Origin: Nonomuraea thailandensis
GTDB lineage: Bacteria > Actinomycetota > Actinomycetes > Streptosporangiales > Streptosporangiaceae
DNA: 64,000 bases
Direction: 5' to 3'
Assembly (NCBI RefSeq): GCF_024172165.1
Contig: NZ_JAMZEB010000002.1
Span: 10,204,501 to 10,268,500, forward strand
The notes below the pieces were generated by a model that was given only the letters and a program-made list of their open reading frames with translations, ran no database searches and was not told where the DNA came from. Positions 57,183 through 64,000 of this stretch are shown here, in pieces. The stretch's first letter is position 1. Each line of letters starts with the position of its first letter. The translations under genes and the position numbers were made by a program.

Positions 57183-57533
57183 GTGAACCCAGGGGATGTC
57201 AACCTGCAGCAGCTGCTGGAGCAGGCACAGCTCATGCAGCAGCAGCTTGTGAGCGCCCAGCAGGAGCTCAACGACGCGCAGATCGAGGGCTCATCGGGCG
57301 GCGGCCTGGTCACGGCCGTCGTCAACGGGTCGGGCGAGCTGCTCGAGCTCAAGATCGACCCGAGCGTGATCGACGCGGGCGACGCGCAGGACACCGCGGA
57401 CACGATCGCGGACCTGGTGATCGCGGCGGTCCGCGACGCCGTGCGCGCTGCCGCCGATCTGCAGCAGGAGAAGCTCGGCCCGCTCGCCCAGGGGCTGGGT
57501 GGCGGCGGCCTCGGACAGTTGCCAGGGTTCTAG
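57183..57533 (+). CDS. YbaB/EbfC family nucleoid-associated protein
   Basis: A 116-residue YbaB-type DNA-binding protein that forms dimers with a tweezer shape and coats the nucleoid. It shows an N-terminal coiled-coil (LQQLLEQAQLMQQQLVSAQQ) and the core GGGLVTAVVNGSGELLELKI, DPSVIDAGD. It precedes recR by two bases, the standard ybaB-recR pair downstream of dnaX. GTG 57183 start. Confidence 0.95.
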   Translation: MNPGDVNLQQLLEQAQLMQQQLVSAQQELNDAQIEGSSGGGLVTAVVNGSGELLELKIDPSVIDAGDAQDTADTIADLVIAAVRDAVRAAADLQQEKLGPLAQGLGGGGLGQLPGF

Positions 57534-57535
57534 GC

Positions 57536-58135
57536 ATGTACGAGGGGGTCGTCCAGAATCTGATCGACGAGCTGGGGATGCTGCCCGGCGTCGGTCCCAA
57601 GAGCGCGCAGCGGATCGCGTTCCACCTGCTGGCGGCCGATCCAGCCGATGTCAAGCGGCTGGCGCACGCGCTGCTGGAGGTCAAGGAGAAGGTCCGCTTC
57701 TGCCGGGTCTGCGGAAATGTGGCCGCCGAGGAGGAGTGCCGCATCTGCCGCGACACCCGCCGCGACACGCACGTCATCTGCGTGGTCGAGGAGTCGAAGG
57801 ACGTCGTGGCGATCGAGAAGACGCGCGAGTTCCGCGGCACCTATCACGTCCTCGGTGGCGCGATCAGCCCGATCGACGGCATCGGCCCCGACGACCTGCG
57901 CATCCGCGAGCTCATGACGAGGCTGGCCGACGGCCGCGTCACCGAGCTCATCCTCGCCACCGACCCCAATCTCGAGGGCGAGGCGACGGCTACCTACCTC
58001 GCCCGTCTGGTCAAGCCGATGGGCATCAAAGTGACACGACTGGCCAGCGGTCTGCCTGTGGGCGGTGATCTCGAGTACGCGGATGAGGTCACCTTGGGCC
58101 GCGCGTTCGAAGGACGGAGGCTGCTGGATGTCTGA
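57536..58135 (+). CDS. recR: Recombination mediator RecR
   Basis: A 199-residue RecFOR-pathway protein of standard length. The HhH region reads LPGVGPKSAQRIAFHLL, the zinc finger CRVCGN...CRICRD has four cysteines, and the Toprim domain begins ICVVEESKDVVAIE and contains ATDPNLEGEATA. ATG 57536 lies two bases after ybaB; the 3' end overlaps the DUF5063 gene by eight bases. Confidence 0.98.
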   Translation: MYEGVVQNLIDELGMLPGVGPKSAQRIAFHLLAADPADVKRLAHALLEVKEKVRFCRVCGNVAAEEECRICRDTRRDTHVICVVEESKDVVAIEKTREFRGTYHVLGGAISPIDGIGPDDLRIRELMTRLADGRVTELILATDPNLEGEATATYLARLVKPMGIKVTRLASGLPVGGDLEYADEVTLGRAFEGRRLLDV

Positions 58136-58658
58136 CCAGTGGAGCGCGCTGGCGGAAGAGATCTCCGGGCACGCACAGAACTACGTGGACGGCCTGACCC
58201 GGATGGCGGGAGGCGAGGGCGGCGACGCCATCTGGTCGATCCTGCTGGTGGAGGTCGCCCAGATGAGCCTGGCGGGCGCCAAGCTCGGCGCCAACCGCGA
58301 CGTCATCCTCGCCGGCAACTACGAGCCGCCGATGAGCGAGGACCCTGACATCGACGGGGTCCGCACGGCTCTGGCGGAGCGGCTGGAGGCGGTGGACGAC
58401 TACGCCGAGGTGTTCGACCCGTACAAGGACACCAGCGTCACGCCGTACCGGCTGTCCGACGACCTGACCGCGGTGGCCGCCGACCTCATCCACGGGCTGC
58501 GCCATTACCACGCGGGGCGTCCGCACGAGGCCCTGTGGTGGTGGCAGTACTCCTACTTCAACACCTGGGGCAACCACGCGGGCGCCGCGATGCGCGCGCT
58601 GCAGGCCCTGGCGGCGCACTCCAGGCTCGACGTGGCCGAGGAGGCCACGACAGTCTGA
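58128..58658 (+). CDS. DUF5063 family protein
   Basis: A 176-residue soluble helical protein typical of the slot after recR in actinobacteria; family DUF5063 by pattern (EVFDPYKDTSVTPYRLSDDL, GRPHEALWWWQYSYFNTWGN). Function unknown. ATG 58128 overlaps the recR end. The conserved Trp-rich segment WWWQYSYFNTWG suggests a ligand or partner site. Confidence 0.88.
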   Translation: MSDQWSALAEEISGHAQNYVDGLTRMAGGEGGDAIWSILLVEVAQMSLAGAKLGANRDVILAGNYEPPMSEDPDIDGVRTALAERLEAVDDYAEVFDPYKDTSVTPYRLSDDLTAVAADLIHGLRHYHAGRPHEALWWWQYSYFNTWGNHAGAAMRALQALAAHSRLDVAEEATTV

Positions 58659-58742
58659 TCATCCACATAGTGGTACGAACCAACAGGCCCATGAGAAGCC
58701 CCCAGTAGACTGGCAGCTCACAGTCCTAACCGGGAGACTCTC

Positions 58743-60013
<1,271 letters not shown>

Positions 60014-60017
<4 letters not shown>

Positions 60018-61075
60018 GCAAGAGGCCCAATCTGGCACTGATCGGCGCGACCGGCGCCGTCGGCACCGTCATGCGCGACATCGTGTCGACGCGTGAGGAC
60101 ATCTGGGGCGAGATCCGTCTGGTCGCCTCCGCCCGCTCGGCGGGCAAGGTGCTGCGGGTGCGCGGCGAGGAGGTCGTGGTGCAGGCCCTGACGCCCGAGG
60201 TGTTCGACGGCATCGACATCGCCATCTTCGACGTGCCCGACGAGGTGTCGGCCGAGTGGGTGCCGATCGCGGCCGGGCGCGGCGCGATCGTCGTCGACAA
60301 GTCCGGCACGTTCCGCATGGAGCCGGACGTCCCGCTGGTCGTGCCCGAGGTCAACCCGCTCGACGCGCGTGACAGGCCACGCAACATCATCTCCACCCCC
60401 AACTGCACGACGCTGTCGATGATGGCGGCCATGGGGGCGCTGCACGCCGAGTTCACGCTCACCGAGCTGGTCGTCGCCTCCTACCAGGCGGTCTCCGGCG
60501 CCGGGGTGTCGGGGTCCGCGCGGCTGTACGACGAGATCGAGGCGCTGGCCGGCGACCGCACGATCGGTCAGAGCGCCGGTGACGTGCGCAAGGTGCTGGC
60601 CAACAAGCTGCCCGAGGAGTCGCCGTTCCCGGCGCCCATCGCGTTCAACGTGGTGCCGTGGGCGGGCTCGGTGAAGGCCGACGGCTGGGCCTCGGAGGAG
60701 CTGAAGCTCCGCAACGAGTCCCGGAAGATCCTCGGTATCCCGGACCTGAAGGTCTCCGCGACCTGCGTCCGCGTGCCGGTGGTCACGACGCACTCGCTGG
60801 CCGTGCACGCGCGCTTCGCGCGTGAGATCACGGTCGCCGACGCGCACAGGATCCTCGAGGCGGCTCCGACGGTGGTCCTCATGGACGACCCGGAGAACGG
60901 GATCTGGCCGACGCCTCTCGACGTGGTGGGCAACGACCCGACGTACGTGGGCCGCGTCCGCCAGGCGATCGACTTCCCGAACACTCTCGACCTGTTCGTG
61001 TGCGGTGACAACCTGCGCAAGGGGGCGGCGCTCAACGCGGCGGAGATCGCCGAGCTGGTGGCTGCCGAGTTCTGA
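60014..61075 (+). CDS. asd: Aspartate-semialdehyde dehydrogenase
   Basis: Reduces aspartyl phosphate to the semialdehyde, 353 residues. NADP-binding LALIGATGAVGTVM, catalytic C131 in STPNCTT, SYQAVSGAG and the late VRVPVVTTHS (catalytic His) are all present. ATG 60014 overlaps lysC by ATGA. Directly after the stop a 15-bp sequence is repeated twice. Confidence 0.97.
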
Positions 61076-61103
61076 TCCTCGGTCCGAAGATCCTCGGTCC
61101 GAA
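61074..61103 (+). repeat. Two 15-bp copies at the asd stop
   Basis: GATCCTCGGTCCGAA occurs at 61074-61088 and 61089-61103. The first two bases are the last two of the asd TGA stop. It belongs to the group of stop-linked duplications. Confidence 0.85.
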
Positions 61104-61167
61104 GGGTGTGGCGTCGTGCTTCCCGCGCGGCGTCACACCTTTTTCATGGGCGCGCGCCGTGGCTCTG

Positions 61168-62070
61168 TCACCGGAAGAGGATGTCCCAGTGGTCGCTCTC
61201 GTCGAAGAACGTCGTGCCCGCCTTCGATTTGTAGATCGTGGCCCCGTCGCTGCGTACCCCGGCCTTGTCGTGGTTCTTCATGATGTGCCGGTCGATGCAG
61301 GCGTTGTGGGAGATGTCGAGCTTGTAGCCGTTCCCGTGGCTGAAGTGGCCGGGCGCGTGGCCGCGCTCCGTGCCGCCGGTCACCATGATCGGGCAGCCGC
61401 TTCTCTGTTTCAGCTTGATGGCCTTGGCGATCGTTCCGGTGCGTATCCGGTCCAGCGAGGTGCAGTGGTGCATGTGCTTGCTCGTGCAGTTGCCGGTGGA
61501 CTTCGTACGCAGCCCCGCGCTCTTCAGCCACCCGTTGGCGGTGGCGTGGGACATCCGCATGGCGGCCTTCCTCGGCAGGGCCCGCGTCAGATCGACCTGA
61601 GCGCGCTTCAGAGCGACGCGGGGGCGCGCCTGCGGCATCTGGGCCACCCCGGTGCGCACGGGGCTCTTCAGCGCCTTCGTGGCGGCTTCCCGCGTCCCGG
61701 ACCTCCCGCCCCGCTCCCCGGCCCGCTCGGGCTCGGTGGCGGCGGCGTCGGCCCGGTGTTCGCGGCCCGGCCGGGCCTCCTCGACGGCGTCCAGCGGCCA
61801 CTGGAAGTCCATCTCCGGCCAGTCGCGCATCTCCAGGAGCGTCAGCTCCTCGTACGCCCACGGCTGCGGCCCCATGTCGTGCGCGCCCGAGAGGATCTCG
61901 GCCGCGGACGGTCCGGGCCCGTACATGGGCAGGCCTTCGTGCAGGCCGCCCTGTGCCGGTGTCCCTTCGGGGTGGGTGGCGGCGGAGGCGGCCGAGGCCA
62001 GCGCGATTATGGTGATCTCAATGCCGAGGAGCGCGACGATGATCAGCCGCACTGTTCCACGTATCCACAT
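61168..62070 (-). CDS. Secreted protein with M15 peptidase-like C-terminal domain
   Basis: A 300-residue exported protein. A signal segment (VRLIIVALLGIEITIIALA, then SAASAA) is followed by a low-complexity Glu/Ala/Arg middle. The C-terminal domain of about 130 residues has GCPIMVTGGTERGHA, FSHGNGYKLDIS and DESDHWDILF. The H..G..D and E..HW pattern is that of VanY/M15 zinc carboxypeptidases that trim peptidoglycan, so a cell-wall role is likely, but spacing differs from the classical SxHxxGxAxD. ATG 62070 behind AAAAGG. Confidence 0.7.
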   Translation of the reverse strand: MWIRGTVRLIIVALLGIEITIIALASAASAATHPEGTPAQGGLHEGLPMYGPGPSAAEILSGAHDMGPQPWAYEELTLLEMRDWPEMDFQWPLDAVEEARPGREHRADAAATEPERAGERGGRSGTREAATKALKSPVRTGVAQMPQARPRVALKRAQVDLTRALPRKAAMRMSHATANGWLKSAGLRTKSTGNCTSKHMHHCTSLDRIRTGTIAKAIKLKQRSGCPIMVTGGTERGHAPGHFSHGNGYKLDISHNACIDRHIMKNHDKAGVRSDGATIYKSKAGTTFFDESDHWDILFR

Positions 62071-62217
62071 GTCGATGCCTTTTCGCGGAAATAGCCCTTC
62101 CGCCTGAAACGACAATCCCACCTTTCACAGGAGATAACTCGTGCCGCGGGGGCGACTTTGCCTTGTGGCGGTGATCACCGTGAGGGTCCATGACCTAACC
62201 TCGCTCGACGACGTAAA

Positions 62218-62895
62218 GTGACGAACGTGTCCGAAGCCCGAAACCGAGGATCGGAGAGCACCCGAGAGGCCATCGTCGAGACGGCCTTGCGACTGTTCAG
62301 GGAGCGCGGCTTCGACGCGACCACGATGCGGGCCATCGCCGCCGAGGCGGGGGTGTCGGTGGGCAACGCCTACTACTACTTCGACAGCAAAGAGGCGCTG
62401 ATCCAGGCGTACTACGACCGTGCCCAGGCCGAGCACGAGGAGGCCTGCCGGGAGTTCCTGGCCACGGAGGCGTCGTTCGCGGGCCGGCTGGACGGGGTGC
62501 TGCGCGAGTGGGTGCGCGTGTCCGAGCCGTACCACGAGTTCGCCGTGAAGTTCTTCAAGCACGCGGCCGAGCCGACCAACCCGCTGAGCCCGTTCAGCAA
62601 GCAGTCCTCGCCGGCCCGTGAGGCGTCGATCGCCATCTACCGGGAGGTCGTGGAGGGGTCGCGCGACCGGATGAACGCCGAGCTGCGCGAGGAGCTGCCC
62701 GAGCTGCTGTGGTTGCTGTCCATGGGCATGGTGCTGTTCTGGGTGCACGACACCTCGCCGGGGTGCGCGCGTACGTACCGGCTGATCGAGGTGACGGTGC
62801 CGCTGGTGGATCGGCTCGTCGGGCTGTCGCATCTGCCGGGGTTGCGGGGGATCACCAAGGACTTCATCGCCGCGGTTCACGAGTTGCGGGCCTAG
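62218..62895 (+). CDS. TetR family transcriptional regulator
   Basis: A 225-residue regulator with HTH STREAIVETALRLFRERGFD, TTMRAIAAEAGVSVGNAYYYF and a helical ligand domain with PTNPLSPFSKQSSPAREASI. Start GTG 62218; no Shine-Dalgarno is visible, which fits a leaderless message, and GTG 62227 is an alternative. It is 107 bp upstream of the LLM oxidoreductase, whose leader contains a partially symmetrical GGTCGGTTGGTAC sequence that could be bound by a TetR protein. Confidence 0.92.
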   Translation: MTNVSEARNRGSESTREAIVETALRLFRERGFDATTMRAIAAEAGVSVGNAYYYFDSKEALIQAYYDRAQAEHEEACREFLATEASFAGRLDGVLREWVRVSEPYHEFAVKFFKHAAEPTNPLSPFSKQSSPAREASIAIYREVVEGSRDRMNAELREELPELLWLLSMGMVLFWVHDTSPGCARTYRLIEVTVPLVDRLVGLSHLPGLRGITKDFIAAVHELRA

Positions 62896-63002
62896 GGCAA
62901 CATACCGGTCGGTTGGTACGGTGGGCTCCGTCCAGGAGACGACCGCGGACAGCGTGTAAGCGCGTCCGGGGGTCGGCGTACCCGACGATCTGGAGGCCGT
63001 GC

Positions 63003-63956
63003 ATGAACTGGGGCATGACCATTCCCTTCTACGACCGCTCGCTGGCCAAGTCGCAGGACCTCATCGCGGAGCTGCCCGGGCTCGGCTACACCGACCTGTG
63101 GTCGGCCGAGGTGAACGGGGTGGACGGGTTCGTGCCGCTGGCCCTGGCCACGCAGTGGGCGCCGCAGGCCAGGCTGGGCAGCGCCATCGTGCCCGTCTCG
63201 ACGCGCGGCCCCGGGCTGCTGGCCATGTCGGCGGCCACGCTGGCCGACCTGGCGCCGGGGCGGTTCGTCCTGGGCATCGGGGCCTCCTCGCCGGCGATCG
63301 TCGAGCGGTGGAACGCCGGCACGTTCGACAAGCCGTACGCGCGCACCCGCGACACGCTGCGCTTCCTGAAGGAGGCGCTGGCCGGGGAGAAGGTCTCGCA
63401 CGCGTACGAGACGTTCGAGGTCAAGGGCTTCAAGCTGGAGCGGGCGCCGAAGACGCCGCCGAAGATCGTGCTGGCGGCGCTGCGCCCCAGGATGTTGCGC
63501 CTGGCCGCGGCGGAGGCCGACGGGGCCATCACCAACTGGCTCTCGCCCGACGACGTGCGCAAGGTGCGCGGCGAGATCGGCCCGGACACCGAGCTGATCG
63601 CCCGCCTGTTCGTCTGCGTGGACACCGACGCCGAGCGCGTCCGCGAGACCGCCAGGTGGATGCTGGCCAGCTACCTGACCGTCCCGGTGTACGCGGCCTT
63701 CCACGACTGGCTGGGCCGCGGCGAGGTGCTGCGCCCCATGCACGAGGCCTGGGCGGCCGGCGACCGGCGCGCCGCGCTCAAGGCCATCCCCGACGAGGTG
63801 GTGGACGCGCTGGTCGTGCACGGCGACGCCGCCACCTGCCGGGCCCGGATCAAGGAGTACATGGCCAACGGGCTCGACACCCCCGTCCTCGCCCCCATCC
63901 CGGGCGGGGACATCCCCATCGACCAGGCGGTACGCGAGCTCGCTCCGGAGAGGTGA
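63003..63956 (+). CDS. LLM-class F420-dependent oxidoreductase
   Basis: A 317-residue luciferase-like TIM-barrel protein of the F420-dependent group: NWGMTIPFYDRSLAKSQ at the start, YTDLWSAEVNGVDGF, GSAIVPVSTRGPGLLAM, LAPGRFVLGIGASSP, then PPKIVLAALRPRMLRLAAAE (in two parts). Members oxidise or reduce diverse substrates using coenzyme F420; the substrate is not evident. GGAGG precedes ATG 63003. It is followed closely by another gene and may form an operon for lipid or xenobiotic catabolism under the TetR regulator. Confidence 0.92.
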   Translation: MNWGMTIPFYDRSLAKSQDLIAELPGLGYTDLWSAEVNGVDGFVPLALATQWAPQARLGSAIVPVSTRGPGLLAMSAATLADLAPGRFVLGIGASSPAIVERWNAGTFDKPYARTRDTLRFLKEALAGEKVSHAYETFEVKGFKLERAPKTPPKIVLAALRPRMLRLAAAEADGAITNWLSPDDVRKVRGEIGPDTELIARLFVCVDTDAERVRETARWMLASYLTVPVYAAFHDWLGRGEVLRPMHEAWAAGDRRAALKAIPDEVVDALVVHGDAATCRARIKEYMANGLDTPVLAPIPGGDIPIDQAVRELAPER

Positions 63957-63961
63957 CGGCC

Positions 63962-64000
63962 ATGCGCGACGTGCTCATGATGGACGCGGTCGGCCAGGCA
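63962..64000 (+). CDS. Start of a truncated gene at the window edge
   Basis: Thirteen codons, MRDVLMMDAVGQA, begin at ATG 63962 five bases after the LLM stop, with GGAGAGG upstream. The N-terminus is reminiscent of thiolases (MRD..I.DAVRTP), but too little is present to assign it. Confidence 0.5.
   Translation, partial: MRDVLMMDAVGQA

Noticed and set aside
58659..58742. Lysine or other riboswitch before lysC
   Set aside because: The 84-bp leader is too short and shows no conserved aptamer elements.

Overview
The window is GC-rich actinomycete chromosome. Gene content and order (DUF5318-PBP, rpsF-ssb-rpsR-rplI, dnaB, SRP RNA-dnaX-ybaB-recR, lysC-asd), an F420-type luciferase-like oxidoreductase, a WhiB protein and leaderless-looking starts all suggest Streptosporangiales, probably a Nonomuraea-like member of Streptosporangiaceae. 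That placement is inferred from protein and synteny recognition only; no database was searched.

Layout. 1-6.7 kb: DUF5318, a bifunctional penicillin-binding protein, two overlapping GT-C type polyprenol-dependent glycosyltransferases, and a convergent endonuclease IV. 6.5-9 kb: small membrane proteins, then the rpsF-ssb-rpsR-rplI operon ending in a strong terminator. 9.2-14.5 kb: an amino-acid ABC importer operon, then an APC permease and a MATE exporter on the other strand. 14.5-16.2 kb: a cluster of DnaA-box-like sequences followed by dnaB. 16.2-29.3 kb: universal stress protein, SoxR, Lrp/AsnC, SMP-30, an ABC-2 exporter diverging from a NarL-type two-component pair, a DNA polymerase beta-clamp paralogue, several one-component regulators with palindromic operators, and upp. 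29.5-37.4 kb: tadA with two tandem partner paralogues, tRNA-Ser(CGA), two tandem zinc metallopeptidases, LysE, a CAP protein, a broken SARP-like regulator and a HIT protein.

37.4-52.2 kb is mobile. An actinomycete integrative and conjugative element (AICE) of about 13.8 kb lies between a 64-bp direct repeat (38374-38437 and 52148-52211) derived from the 3' part of tRNA-Ser(GGA). It carries int, xis, a RepA-like ATPase, a primase-polymerase, a TraB/FtsK translocase, DUF2637 and RRQRL zinc proteins, WhiB, GntR-HAD and an XRE regulator. Directly left of it is the wreck of an earlier related element (37398-38373). This keeps a left-end sequence, one cargo gene and a frameshifted, internally deleted integrase 3' end, all abutting the same att core. 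Four copies of AACTGAGACCC in two 12-bp-spaced pairs flank the core in the circular form and look like integrase arm sites. Other repeats, TGTCCCTG arrays and a GCTAGC palindrome cluster, are candidate replication or transfer sites.

52.2-64 kb: intact tRNA-Ser(GGA), SRP RNA, dnaX, a GAF-type regulator, ybaB, recR, DUF5063, lysC (with an internal beta-subunit start) and asd, then a secreted M15-like protein, a TetR regulator, an LLM oxidoreductase and the first codons of another gene.

The most unexpected chromosomal pattern is short tandem duplications that include or abut stop codons at five genes (rplI, usp, int, dnaX, asd). In four of them the copies carry further TGA codons.
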